Below are positions 35,294 to 44,099 of a DNA stretch of 64,000 bases, one piece after another. The stretch is from Vampirovibrio chlorellavorus (lineage in GTDB: Bacteria; Cyanobacteriota; Vampirovibrionia; Vampirovibrionales; Vampirovibrionaceae): positions 41,685 through 105,684 of the forward strand of contig NZ_QFWH01000010.1 of assembly GCF_003149375.1 (NCBI RefSeq), given 5' to 3'. Each line of letters begins with the position of its first letter. Position 1 is the first letter of the stretch. The position numbers and the translations under genes were made by a program. The notes below the pieces were generated by a model, which was not told where the DNA came from, did no database searches, and saw only the letters and a program-made list of their open reading frames with translations.

Positions 35294-35803
35294 CTAGTCG
35301 CCTTTTTTGAAAAAGCCTCCGGCCACCGGGATAAACTGGGCCAATTCCTGCTCGGCCTTATGCAAAGCCACTTTCAGCGCGCTGTTCTCCAGGGCCAGTT
35401 CCTGAATTTGCCGGGCCATCCGACGGGTCTCCCGCTCGGATTCGCTGCCTTGCTGACGCAAGGAGGCCAGCTCCTCCTGCAAGGGATTATCCAGCATATA
35501 AGCCAGCACGTGATCGGCCACCAGCTTGGCAAAATCATTCCAGTGGGCCTCTTCCACCGAAGGTGTGGAAGTCCATAGGCCCACTTGCGGCTGAGCCTGA
35601 TGCTGTCGGTATGCGTGCAGCCCCTCTTCCAGCGTGAAGGGCAGATTCTGCTCCAGTTCACGCAGCCCCTCAGCCTGTTCAGCGGCAGTGTCGGCCTCCT
35701 GAATGGACAGCGGCTCATCCAAAACCACAGCGGCGCTGGCGGACACCGTCTCTTCCGCTTGACGGAAAGGCTGCTGGGGCCAACACTCGTAGGAGTACCG
35801 CAT
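35294..35803 (-). CDS. Coiled-coil protein of unknown function
   Basis: 169 residues, acidic and soluble. Residues about 105-155 form a coiled coil (LQEELASLRQQGSESERETR, IQELALENSALKVALHKAEQ). The middle segment HWNDFAKLVADHVLAYMLDN is amphipathic. GGAGAG precedes the ATG. No family recognised. It lies upstream of ccs1, same strand, separated by about 260 nt. Confidence 0.65.
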   Translation of the reverse strand: MRYSYECWPQQPFRQAEETVSASAAVVLDEPLSIQEADTAAEQAEGLRELEQNLPFTLEEGLHAYRQHQAQPQVGLWTSTPSVEEAHWNDFAKLVADHVLAYMLDNPLQEELASLRQQGSESERETRRMARQIQELALENSALKVALHKAEQELAQFIPVAGGFFKKGD

Positions 35804-35906
35804 TGCTTGAACTCTCCATACCTACCGTCTCATTATAAAGAGTCGGCGATCCGCAGGCTATCGCATTGCCCCAAGTTGACACAAAGTGTTACAGCCGCTT
35901 AAAGGA

Positions 35907-36833
35907 CTACAAAGCCACCGCTTGGGTTGACCAATACCGTTGGAGTTCCTGATAAGCCCCCACGATGGCCTTCATTTTTTCTTCGTTGCCGTTGGGTAAA
36001 TCCGGGTGGTACTGCAAGGTCATCTGCCGATACTGCTTTTTCACGACCTCCGGCGAAGCCCCGGCACTGACCCCCAGCGTTTGAAAGGCCTGCAGGATCT
36101 TGTTGTCCGGCCGGGAAGCATAGCCTTGCCTGCTGCCACTCCCCTGATGACTGCGGGATTTGTGGTGATTGCGGGGGGCTTCATCGCCCATCATGTCGCA
36201 CCAGTCGTCAAAGGTGAAGCCCCGCTGGGCTTCGGCGGTGTAATTGGCGTTATAAATCTTGTCGTAGTTCTTTTTGTAGGTTTCCACATCCTTGCGGAAT
36301 TGGGCGAACAGGGTTTGACGCTCTTCGTGGCTGGCCTGAATAAAGGCGTCAATCTTTTTAAAGGAGTCCAGGGTAAAGTAATGCCGCCAATTGACGTCTC
36401 GACCGGTCAGGTCCAGCTCAAAATCCCGCAGGCTCTCCAGCAAGGCCTTGTCCGCAGGGGGCATGTGCTGACGAAAGTAAGCGAACACCCGCAGTTTATA
36501 TTCTTCCCGCTTTTGGGCATTTTCCGCCCGACTGGAGAGTTTTTCCTGACGATAGTGGGCAATCTCCCGGCCCAGTTGCCGCCGAAAGCCGGGCGAAAAC
36601 TTTTGCAGCAACCGATCGCCAAGCAGGGTGGCATCATCCAGCCAATCGATGGACTTGAAGAATTCCAGCAGCTTCTTTTCCCGAAAAGCGGTGTTGCCGG
36701 TCAACAGGTATTGCTCCAGTTGACGCTTGCTTTCGGGAGACAAAAATGAAAAAACCGGCAAAGGGTGCGCGGCGAAAAAAGGGATTGCGGTCATACCTAC
36801 AGGATACCACCGGCCCCCGTATCCCCCAACCAT
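35907..36833 (-). CDS. J-domain protein
   Basis: 308 residues. The C-terminal 60 residues are a DnaJ domain: LGVSAGASPEVVKKQYRQ, the diagnostic HPD in LQYHPDLPNG, and MKAIVGAYQELQRYW. It therefore probably recruits DnaK. The N-terminal 230 residues are helical and charged (LEQYLLTGNTAFREKKLLEF) with no known domain. The J domain at the C-terminus rather than N-terminus marks it as a class C co-chaperone. ATG 36833 has AGGAA upstream; ATG 36794 is the alternative. Confidence 0.85.
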   Translation of the reverse strand: MVGGYGGRWYPVGMTAIPFFAAHPLPVFSFLSPESKRQLEQYLLTGNTAFREKKLLEFFKSIDWLDDATLLGDRLLQKFSPGFRRQLGREIAHYRQEKLSSRAENAQKREEYKLRVFAYFRQHMPPADKALLESLRDFELDLTGRDVNWRHYFTLDSFKKIDAFIQASHEERQTLFAQFRKDVETYKKNYDKIYNANYTAEAQRGFTFDDWCDMMGDEAPRNHHKSRSHQGSGSRQGYASRPDNKILQAFQTLGVSAGASPEVVKKQYRQMTLQYHPDLPNGNEEKMKAIVGAYQELQRYWSTQAVAL

Positions 36834-36858
36834 AGGTTGGCAATTCCTGAAAGACGCT

Positions 36859-36864
36859 TACAAT
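36859..36864 (+). promoter_or_regulatory. -10 TACAAT of a probable leaderless transcript
   Basis: TACAAT ends 7 nt before ATG 36872. The upstream in-frame ATG (36863) lies inside the hexamer itself, which excludes it as the start of this transcript. Confidence 0.45.
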
Positions 36865-36871
36865 GACAACT

Positions 36872-37528
36872 ATGAAGCGCTTGATCCTCACCAGTGAACC
36901 GCTAAACCGCTGGGCCCTGTTGGGCTTCCTGGCCCTTGGCCTGCTTTCGGCGCAACCCTTGGCCCGGGCGGGGGACACTTCCCTGATCCCCATATCACCC
37001 CCCGTCCAGCGCAGCGAGCCCGATCCACGCTTTATCAATTACACTTTACCGGCGGGAACGGCCTTTCACGTCCTGCTGCAAACCCCGCTCAGCACGGAGA
37101 TTAACCAGCTGGACGACCCGGTGGAAGTGATTAGCAACCAGCACCTGTACCTGTACGAAGAATTGATGTTCCCCAAAAACACTCGATTCATCGGGAAAGT
37201 TAGCCAGCTTGAGCCGCCCATACAAGGGCGGGACGCCATTCTGGCCGTAACGTTTCAGGAAATCATCCTGCATAACGGCGAAAAGCTACCCATTCAGGCC
37301 CACGTACGCACCGACCGTAAAGACCACACCTGGGGCGGCAAACTGACGCAGGGCACCAAGCCTTATCTCTCCACCCAACGGGTAGCGGGCATTGGGGAAT
37401 ACAACAAAGTGGTGTTTGGCGGCCCCAGAGCCATGGGCGTCCACGTTACCATCCCACCGGGGGAACACTGGACCATCATTCTGGATCAACCGCTCAGCAT
37501 TACCAAAGCCAAAGCCGATCGGTTCTAA
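36872..37528 (+). CDS. Exported protein, unknown function (TrbI/VirB10-like beta fold suspected)
   Basis: 218 residues from ATG 36872, with a signal peptide (WALLGFLALGLLSAQPLARAG). The mature part contains PAGTAFHVLLQTPLSTEINQ, DPVEVISNQHLYLYEELMFP, NTRFIGKVSQLEPP and ILAVTFQEIILHNGEKLPIQ. This pattern is reminiscent of TrbI/VirB10-like beta-domains (an entry phrase PAGT..., then low-salt assembly of strands), but the resemblance is weak. There are no other secretion genes nearby. The ATG is 7 nt from a TACAAT without a Shine-Dalgarno. Confidence 0.65.
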   Translation: MKRLILTSEPLNRWALLGFLALGLLSAQPLARAGDTSLIPISPPVQRSEPDPRFINYTLPAGTAFHVLLQTPLSTEINQLDDPVEVISNQHLYLYEELMFPKNTRFIGKVSQLEPPIQGRDAILAVTFQEIILHNGEKLPIQAHVRTDRKDHTWGGKLTQGTKPYLSTQRVAGIGEYNKVVFGGPRAMGVHVTIPPGEHWTIILDQPLSITKAKADRF

Positions 37529-37555
37529 CCACCTGCCAGATCCGCTGTTCCCTTA

Positions 37556-37897
37556 TTAACTGACTGCATCCGCCTCGTTGCTGTATATGGGGATAGTCTT
37601 GTTCAGGTTGGTCAGATTGACCAGGTTGTTGACGTAGTTCTGCAGGCCAAAAGCGCCGAAGGTGCCTCCGGCTTCGTCGCAAACCCGCTTGCAAAACAGC
37701 ATCACGCTGAGCCCGGAACTGTCCATGAAGCTGACCTTGCTCAGGTTCAGGATAATGTTTTTCTGCCCCTGGGAGACAAAGCCCGCCACAGAGGATTTAA
37801 TGGCTTCGCAATTCCGAAAATCCACGTTCTGCGCTTCAATATCCACAATGGTCTTATCGCCGCTATCCCGGCTCAAGATTTTGGTTTCGGTACTCAT
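37556..37897 (-). CDS. STAS-domain anti-sigma factor antagonist
   Basis: 113-residue single STAS domain of the SpoIIAA/RsbV type. NIILNLSKVSFMDSSGLSVM carries the DSSGL loop (Asp59, Ser60, Ser61), one serine of which is the phosphorylation site in characterised members. It would control an anti-sigma kinase by partner switching. No cognate kinase or phosphatase gene is near. GAGGGAGTGG lies just upstream of the ATG. Confidence 0.9.
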   Translation of the reverse strand: MSTETKILSRDSGDKTIVDIEAQNVDFRNCEAIKSSVAGFVSQGQKNIILNLSKVSFMDSSGLSVMLFCKRVCDEAGGTFGAFGLQNYVNNLVNLTNLNKTIPIYSNEADAVS

Positions 37898-38060
37898 AGA
37901 CCACTCCCTCGTCCATCTATCCAGATTTTATGTTCTATTATCCCATTGTTTTGTGCAAGGGGAAGAGCGGGCGGGTTGGCCAGAATCCTGTGCATGGTGT
38001 AGATCTTTCAATGCCCCTCAGTTACACTGAATGCAAAGTATAACGAGGATCCCTTGCAAC

Positions 38061-40742
38061 ATGGCACTTTCGGGCACACTTTCAGGCGCGACCATTCGAG
38101 AAAAGTTCATTCGTTTTTTTGCCGAACAATACGGCCACAAACACCAACCCAGCGCCAGCCTGGTGCCCAGTAATCCCACCGTACTGCTGACCCCGGCGGG
38201 CATGCTGCCCTTTGTGCCCATTTTTCTGGGAATCGAGCCCCCGCCAAACCCGCCCCGTGTGGTCAGCGTGCAAAAGTGCGCCCGGGTCAGCGGCAAGGCT
38301 TCCGATTTAGAGTTTGTAGGCCGCACTCCCCGCCATCACACGTTTTTTGAGATGCTGGGCAACTTCAGCTTCGGCGATTACTTCAAAAAAGAGGCCATCA
38401 CCTGCGCCTGGCAATTTGTGACCGGAGAATTGGGCTTACCCCGGGAAAAACTGTGGGTGACTGTCTTTCAAGATGACGACGAAGCCCGCCAGCTCTGGCA
38501 CGAAATCGCCGGGATTCCTCTAAACCAGATTATTGGCCGGGGAGAGAAAGATAACTTCTGGGGACCACCCGGTCCCACCGGCCCTTGTGGTCCTTGCTCG
38601 GAAATTTTCTACGACCGGGGCGGACTGCCCGCCGGAAGCCCGGAAAGCAACCCGGACTTGCTGGATGAGGACCGCTTCGTGGAAATCTGGAATCTGGTGT
38701 TCATGCAGCTGTTTCAGGATGAAGCGGGCAAGCGCACCCCGCTGGAGCATAAAAACGTGGATACCGGCATGGGGCTGGAGCGCATTGCTATGGTCATTCA
38801 AGGGAAAGACAACACCTTTGAGACCGATCTGCTCTTCCCCCTGGTGGATCAGGTGTCCAAACTGTGTAAAATCCCTTACAAACAAGGCGAAAATACCGAT
38901 GTGGCCTTAAAAATTGTGGCCGATCACATTCGCTGCATCAGTTTTGCCGTAGCCGACGGCATTACCCCCAGCAACGAAGGTCGGGGCTATATCATCCGCA
39001 TGTTGTTACGCCGTGCGGTGCGCTACGGCAAAAAGTATCTGGGCTTCCAGGAGCCTTTCCTCTATCAGTTGGTAGCCACCGTGCGCAACCATTACCAAAA
39101 CCCCTACGAAGAGTTGCGCACCCGCTATGACCGTATTGTGGAAACCGTGAAACTGGAGGAAAAGCGCTTTCTGGAAACACTGGAACGGGGCTCTAAAATT
39201 CTGGATGAAACCCTGGAGCGCCTGAAGGCTGAAGGCGTGCAAACCGTGCCCGGCGATGACGTGTTCAAGCTCTACGATACCTATGGCTTTCCCCTGGAAT
39301 TGACCCACGATATCGCCCGGGAGGAAGGTTTCGCCATCGATCAGGATGGCTTTGAAGCCGCGCTGGAAGCGCAGCGAAACAAAGCCCGCTCCGCTCGGGG
39401 CAAAGGTGAAGCCATCGTGAAAGATCAGCTCTACAGCGAACTGCTGAGCCGGGTGGGCGGCACCCAATTTGTCGGATACGAAACCCTGAGCGCCACAGCC
39501 ACCGTCAAAGCACTGATTGTGGACGGCGAGGAAGTACAAAAAGTGGCAGGCACCAATCAGCCCTTTCAGGCTATTCTGGACATCACGCCCTTTTACGCCG
39601 AATCCGGCGGGCAGGTAGGCGATCGCGGTTCTTTTTCCAGCGATAATGGCTACCAAGGCCTGACCGTGGTGGTGAATGACGTGACCAAAGTCGGTGATTT
39701 GTTTGTCCACCACTGCCTGTACGATCAGGGCGAAGGCTTGAGCGTTGGCGACACCATTGTAGCCCATGTCGATCCGGTGGCCCGTCAGCAAGCGGCCATT
39801 CATCACACGGCCACCCACTTGTTGCAAGGGGCCCTGCGCAACATTTTAGGCGATTCCATCACCCAGGCCGGTTCCCAGGTTTCCCCGGACGGCGCCCGGT
39901 TTGACTTCACCTTCAATCGAGGCCTGAAGTCCGACGAATTGGCCCGGGTGGAGTACCTCATCAACAAATGGATTCAGGAAAATATCGCGCGCAACGCGGA
40001 AGTGTTACCCATTGAAGCCGCCCGCCAGTCCGGGGCCATCCTGATGACCGGCGAAAAATACGGGGATGAAGTCCGGGTCATTTCTTACGGAGAAGCCAGT
40101 AAAGAGCTGTGCGGCGGCACCCACGTTCAGCAACTGGGTGAAATCGCTCTGGTGAAAATCGTTTCCGAAGGGGCCATTGCCTCTGGTGTCCGGCGGATTG
40201 AGATTGTAGCCGGAGAAAAGGCCTATAGACAGTTCAAACAGCTGGAATTAGACATGCGGGATATGGCCGAGCTGCTGAAAAGCCCGACCAAAGAAGTGCC
40301 CGGCAAGGTGCAAAAACTGGTGGATGAGCTGAAAAGCCGTGAAAAGACCATCCGCGGACTGGAAGAAAAATTGGCCTTGCAGGAAATCAAGGGCTTGCAG
40401 GCCCGCCTGACCCCGGAGCATCCCGTGCTGGTTCATTTTTTGAAAGACTACAGCGTGGATGGTCTGAAACTGATTGCCGAAAAGCTGGCCAAAGCCTGCG
40501 GGCCCCATGTCATCGTGCTGGCCGGTGATGCAGACCAGAAGGCCGCTTTTGTGGCCAGCGTGTCCGAGGATTACGTCAAGCAGGGCATCAAGGCGGGTGA
40601 ACTGGTGAAGCAGGCCGCCCAGATTTGTGACGGCGGTGGCGGCGGAAAGCCGAATTTCGCGCAAGCGGGTGGAAAAAATCCCACGCGCATTCAAGATGCG
40701 CTGAAAGCCGTCGAAACTATGCTCAATCCGGTTTTACGATAG
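38061..40742 (+). CDS. alaS: Alanyl-tRNA synthetase
   Basis: Class II synthetase of about 893 residues. The catalytic core has ATIREKFIRFFAEQYGHKHQPSASLVPSNPTVLLTPAGM, FKDxx-type FFEMLGNFSFGDYFKKEAI, GPTGPCGPCSEIFYD and DTGMGLERIAMV. The editing domain has HHTATHLLQGALR and CGGTHVQQLGEIALVKIVSEG, and the C-terminal C-Ala domain ends with DGGGGGKPNFAQAGGKNP. ATG 38061 is chosen: a TACACT at 38023-38028 would start transcription downstream of the longer ATG at 38031, and the family normally begins close to the REKF motif. Confidence 0.96.
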   Translation: MALSGTLSGATIREKFIRFFAEQYGHKHQPSASLVPSNPTVLLTPAGMLPFVPIFLGIEPPPNPPRVVSVQKCARVSGKASDLEFVGRTPRHHTFFEMLGNFSFGDYFKKEAITCAWQFVTGELGLPREKLWVTVFQDDDEARQLWHEIAGIPLNQIIGRGEKDNFWGPPGPTGPCGPCSEIFYDRGGLPAGSPESNPDLLDEDRFVEIWNLVFMQLFQDEAGKRTPLEHKNVDTGMGLERIAMVIQGKDNTFETDLLFPLVDQVSKLCKIPYKQGENTDVALKIVADHIRCISFAVADGITPSNEGRGYIIRMLLRRAVRYGKKYLGFQEPFLYQLVATVRNHYQNPYEELRTRYDRIVETVKLEEKRFLETLERGSKILDETLERLKAEGVQTVPGDDVFKLYDTYGFPLELTHDIAREEGFAIDQDGFEAALEAQRNKARSARGKGEAIVKDQLYSELLSRVGGTQFVGYETLSATATVKALIVDGEEVQKVAGTNQPFQAILDITPFYAESGGQVGDRGSFSSDNGYQGLTVVVNDVTKVGDLFVHHCLYDQGEGLSVGDTIVAHVDPVARQQAAIHHTATHLLQGALRNILGDSITQAGSQVSPDGARFDFTFNRGLKSDELARVEYLINKWIQENIARNAEVLPIEAARQSGAILMTGEKYGDEVRVISYGEASKELCGGTHVQQLGEIALVKIVSEGAIASGVRRIEIVAGEKAYRQFKQLELDMRDMAELLKSPTKEVPGKVQKLVDELKSREKTIRGLEEKLALQEIKGLQARLTPEHPVLVHFLKDYSVDGLKLIAEKLAKACGPHVIVLAGDADQKAAFVASVSEDYVKQGIKAGELVKQAAQICDGGGGGKPNFAQAGGKNPTRIQDALKAVETMLNPVLR

Positions 40743-40962
40743 AACCACTATTCGTATCAGCTCCCTCATCCGGCGGATTGACTATTGCGCTTTTCGCATT
40801 GGCGCCATCCAGTTTCAAATTAGTCTGCAGAATTGAACTTCTTTTGGATAAAGATTATGCAAAGAATGACCCGTGCCAAACTGTACCTTTTTATAATGGA
40901 AACAACAGTAAGCGAGTTTCCGGGGCAGGAATTAAGATCTTGTGAAGACATTCGCCGTAGCG

Positions 40963-40991
40963 TTGGCAACTTTTTATGGAAGTGCTAGGAT
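40963..40991 (+). promoter_or_regulatory. Promoter of the SLH porin (TTGGCA - 17 nt - TAGGAT)
   Basis: TTGGCA (40963-40968) and TAGGAT (40986-40991) are spaced by 17 nt. The predicted leader is about 105 nt, AT-rich. The rest of the 362-nt spacer after alaS holds no gene; a weaker TTGAAC/TATGCA pair with 17-nt spacing lies further upstream, near 40833-40861. Confidence 0.6.
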
Positions 40992-41104
40992 GCTAATTCT
41001 CGAAGGTTGCTTTTGCGTTTGGTGGGTAGAAGGACTTTCAGTTAATTAAGGTAGGTATAAGGTAAGTCAAATTGTTATTGAACCAAATAGGAGTTGAGTT
41101 AGAT

Positions 41105-43009
41105 ATGACTTCAAGAAGAGTGACACCCTTGCTGCTCGCGGCAAGCATCTTCCTGACGGGAGCTACCGGTGCCTTCATTGGTTCGACGACGTCCGCCCAT
41201 GCCATTACCAGCGTGGACGAGCTGACTGATGTAAACCAAAACCACTGGGCTTACGAAGCTCTGCAGGATTTGGTTGAAAAGTACGACGTTATCGAAGGGT
41301 ACCCGGATCACACCTTCCGCGGAGAGCGCAATGCGACCCGCTGGGAGTTGGCTGCTGCCCTCAACGCGTTGATTAAATCCGTGGGCCGTGACCTGGCTCG
41401 TCTGGGTGCCGAAAAAGCTGACAAAGCTGACCTCGAAACACTGGCTCGTCTGCAAGATGAGTTCAAAAACGAGTTGGCAGCCTTGCAAGCCCGTACCGAA
41501 GCTCTGGAATCTCGCGCCAGCGCCATTGAAGCTAAAAACGCCGAGCAAGATCAGCGTTTGAGCTTGCTGGAAAGAACCCAGCTGCACGGGGATGCCAGCA
41601 TTGGTATTTTGGCCGATATGAACCGTTCTGGTACTCGTGACCAGCTGAGCGGCCGTAACAGCGGTCGTGACGGTATCCGTGACGCCATCAGCGCCATCGG
41701 CCGTCTGCGTTTGACCATGGATGTTCCGGTCCGGGAAGACAAGGAAGATTCCAAGATCGGTGCCGGTGAAGTCCACACTCGCTTGATTGCCGCGTTTGGA
41801 CGTATTTCTCCCAACGCAGCCCAGCAAAACAACGCAGGTGCTATCGGGTCTTACAACAGCTTGTCCAGAATCGCCAGCGATGCGGCTCTGGGTAACGAAG
41901 GCTTCGGCAACAGAGGAATTGGCGGCGGTTCCATCGGTACCAACGTACGTTCCTACCTGTACCTGGAAGATCTGCACTACCACCAACACTTCAAATCCGG
42001 TATTCCTCTGTTGACTGACTGGATGTTGGGTGCTGGTTCCGATGATAGCAACTGGGCAACCACTGGCGACTTGTACGTCGGTTCAATGCCCTGGCGTTAT
42101 CTCTATGACAAGAGCCCATACCGTGGTAACGAAAACACCCAGTTCCAAAACAGTGCTTTCGTAAACACCCCCGGTATCGCTATCAACCAGAGCAATCCGA
42201 TGATTGCTTACCAGTGGCACCAAAAATTGGGCTCCGATGATCTGAGCGCCGATTTGACCACCGGTGTCGGTACCTTCAACGTGGGTGATGTAATGGACGG
42301 CTTGTCCGCCACTTACGAAGCCCGTTTGAACTACCGTCTGTTTGACGTACCCGGTAACGTGTACGCAGGTGGTTACAACGTGTGGTCTGCTGGTAACAGC
42401 AACAACGCCAACAACTACCTGACCGGCGGCAGCAGCTTTGTGAACGCCAATGGCGATGCCGTTGTTCCCACCAACCGTTCCGGCGGTGTGACCGGCTTCC
42501 GTTCCGGGGCTGGTACCTACAGCGTGAACGCTGTGTACGCTGGCTGGAACCAGGAGTGGTACAAAGGCATCGGTACGACCGTGAACTACTTGTACAGCAA
42601 CGGTGGCCAGAACAACTTCTTCCTGAACAGCAACAACCAGCTGTTGGGTAGCTTTGGCGCCACCACCCGTGGTGGAAACGCAGCGCTCAGCCCGTTCACC
42701 GTGGGTGTACGTCAGTCCATCTCCGGCGTGTTGAACGTTCCCATGAAAGTCTTCGGGGTTCGTGAGAACGACGTGTTCGGTGTCGGCTACGCTGTGGTTG
42801 ACCTGTACAAAAACAACATGGGTCAAAACAACTTCAACCGTACCCGCTTCAACCAATCTTGGGAACACACCGCTGAAGCTTACTACAAGTGGGCTGTCAA
42901 CGATGCGATTTCCATCATTCCGAGCGTACAGTTCCTCAACAATGGCTTCGGTATCCAGCAAAATGGCAATACCTGGGTCATCGGTCTGAGAACCAGCTAC
43001 GCGTTCTAG
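41105..43009 (+). CDS. SLH-domain outer-membrane porin
   Basis: 634 residues from ATG 41105, with TAGGAG upstream and a cleavable signal peptide ending STTSAHA. One SLH domain follows (DVNQNHWAYEALQDLVEKYD, VIEGYPDHTFRGERNATRWE), then a coiled coil (LARLQDEFKNELAALQARTE), then a long beta-strand-rich barrel region ending in an aromatic C-terminal strand (GLRTSYAF). This is the layout of cyanobacterial SomA/SomB-type porins, where SLH binds peptidoglycan. Codon use is biased and uniform, suggesting high expression, as does the strong promoter and terminator. Confidence 0.9.
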   Translation: MTSRRVTPLLLAASIFLTGATGAFIGSTTSAHAITSVDELTDVNQNHWAYEALQDLVEKYDVIEGYPDHTFRGERNATRWELAAALNALIKSVGRDLARLGAEKADKADLETLARLQDEFKNELAALQARTEALESRASAIEAKNAEQDQRLSLLERTQLHGDASIGILADMNRSGTRDQLSGRNSGRDGIRDAISAIGRLRLTMDVPVREDKEDSKIGAGEVHTRLIAAFGRISPNAAQQNNAGAIGSYNSLSRIASDAALGNEGFGNRGIGGGSIGTNVRSYLYLEDLHYHQHFKSGIPLLTDWMLGAGSDDSNWATTGDLYVGSMPWRYLYDKSPYRGNENTQFQNSAFVNTPGIAINQSNPMIAYQWHQKLGSDDLSADLTTGVGTFNVGDVMDGLSATYEARLNYRLFDVPGNVYAGGYNVWSAGNSNNANNYLTGGSSFVNANGDAVVPTNRSGGVTGFRSGAGTYSVNAVYAGWNQEWYKGIGTTVNYLYSNGGQNNFFLNSNNQLLGSFGATTRGGNAALSPFTVGVRQSISGVLNVPMKVFGVRENDVFGVGYAVVDLYKNNMGQNNFNRTRFNQSWEHTAEAYYKWAVNDAISIIPSVQFLNNGFGIQQNGNTWVIGLRTSYAF

Positions 43010-43031
43010 GATCTCGAATCTCAAGAACAAG

Positions 43032-43062
43032 AAAAACCCTGGGTTTCGGCCCAGGGTTTTTT
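43032..43062 (+). terminator. Rho-independent terminator after the porin
   Basis: CCCTGGG (43037-43043) pairs perfectly with CCCAGGG (43050-43056), flanked by an A-run and a T-run. Confidence 0.92.
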
Positions 43063-43172
43063 CTTTAGTTTTTACGCTTTCAAAAATCTGATCACCCACC
43101 AAAGCAAAACCGCCCTGAACAAGGTGGCTAAGGGCGGTCGACTTCAATTTCAATATCGCAAAAATAGGGGGA

Positions 43173-43916
43173 CTAGGAGGCTTGGGTGACCGGAGAGCGT
43201 CGGGTAAAGGCGTACAACTGTGCCGGACGATGGTAGCCTTCCATTTTTGTTTCTCCGGTGTCCTTTAAAATATCAGACGCCAGAATTTTCTTACGGAAAT
43301 TCCGCTTATCCAGGGGTTTGCCCAAGACCAGTTCGTAAACCCGTTGCAGTTCGGTCAGGGTAAACTTTTCCGGCAGCAACTGAAAGGCCACCGAGGAACT
43401 TTCCAAATGTCGCTTGAGCTTGGCCAGGGCCATTTGAACAATTTCGTGGTGATCAAAGGCCAACTCGGGCAATTCACTGACGCTGAACCATTTCACATCC
43501 TCAGCGTTGGCATGCGCTTGCAAGTGCAGCTTTTCCGCACTGACCAGCGCGTAATAGGCCACCGTGATAACGCGGGCCCGAGGGTCGCGATCCGGTTGCC
43601 CGAAGGAGCCGAGTTGTTCCAGATAAATGTTGTTGACGTTGGTTTCTTCCAGCAGACGCCGACTGGCCGCTTGCTCCAGGGTTTCCCCCACATGAATAAA
43701 GCCGCCGGGAATGGCCCACATATGCTCATACGGTGGCTGCTTCCGTTGAATCAGGAGTACCTTCAGCTGGTTCTGAATCACGGTGCAAAGCACAATATCC
43801 ACCGTCACCAACGGGGTTTCATAGCAGGATAAAACGGTGCTGTGTACGGCATTCCCTGAAGCGCTGTTCTTACTTTTCTGAATGGTTTCAATAAAGCTAT
43901 CCGTCATGGGTTCCAT
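43173..43916 (-). CDS. Nudix hydrolase with C-terminal winged helix, NrtR-like
   Basis: 247 residues. The N-terminal Nudix domain holds the box GGFIHVGETLEQAASRRLLE, then EET, matching GX5EX7REUXEE except that the RE pair is RR. The C-terminal winged helix reads FTLTELQRVYELVLGKPLDK, RNFRKKIL, as in NrtR-type regulators that bind ADP-ribose and control NAD genes. Whether it is an enzyme, a regulator or both is unclear. No NAD gene is adjacent. Confidence 0.85.
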   Translation of the reverse strand: MEPMTDSFIETIQKSKNSASGNAVHSTVLSCYETPLVTVDIVLCTVIQNQLKVLLIQRKQPPYEHMWAIPGGFIHVGETLEQAASRRLLEETNVNNIYLEQLGSFGQPDRDPRARVITVAYYALVSAEKLHLQAHANAEDVKWFSVSELPELAFDHHEIVQMALAKLKRHLESSSVAFQLLPEKFTLTELQRVYELVLGKPLDKRNFRKKILASDILKDTGETKMEGYHRPAQLYAFTRRSPVTQAS

Positions 43917-43955
43917 CCAATTGATCAGCCTGTATTTGAACTATCGGTATGTGTG

Positions 43956-43971
43956 CCTGCCCTATGGCAGG
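43956..43971. other. CCTGCC/GGCAGG hairpin
   Basis: A 6-bp perfect stem with loop CTAT between the O-methyltransferase 3' end and the Nudix gene start. It could end the hemD-methyltransferase transcript, but no T-run follows. Confidence 0.3.
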
Positions 43972-44099
43972 GGAAGTGAACGGCCGGTACCCCTAAAAGC
44001 AGTATAGAAGGCGAAATCCCGTGAAGAAGTGTTCCGCTACGTTTATCATACTGTAAATCCACGGATTTTCAATCTTTTATGAGAGAAGGCCAAACCCTG

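Noticed and set aside
41111..43153. Two long minus-strand frames (292 and 356 codons)
   Set aside because: Antisense to the SLH porin; a product of its strong codon bias.
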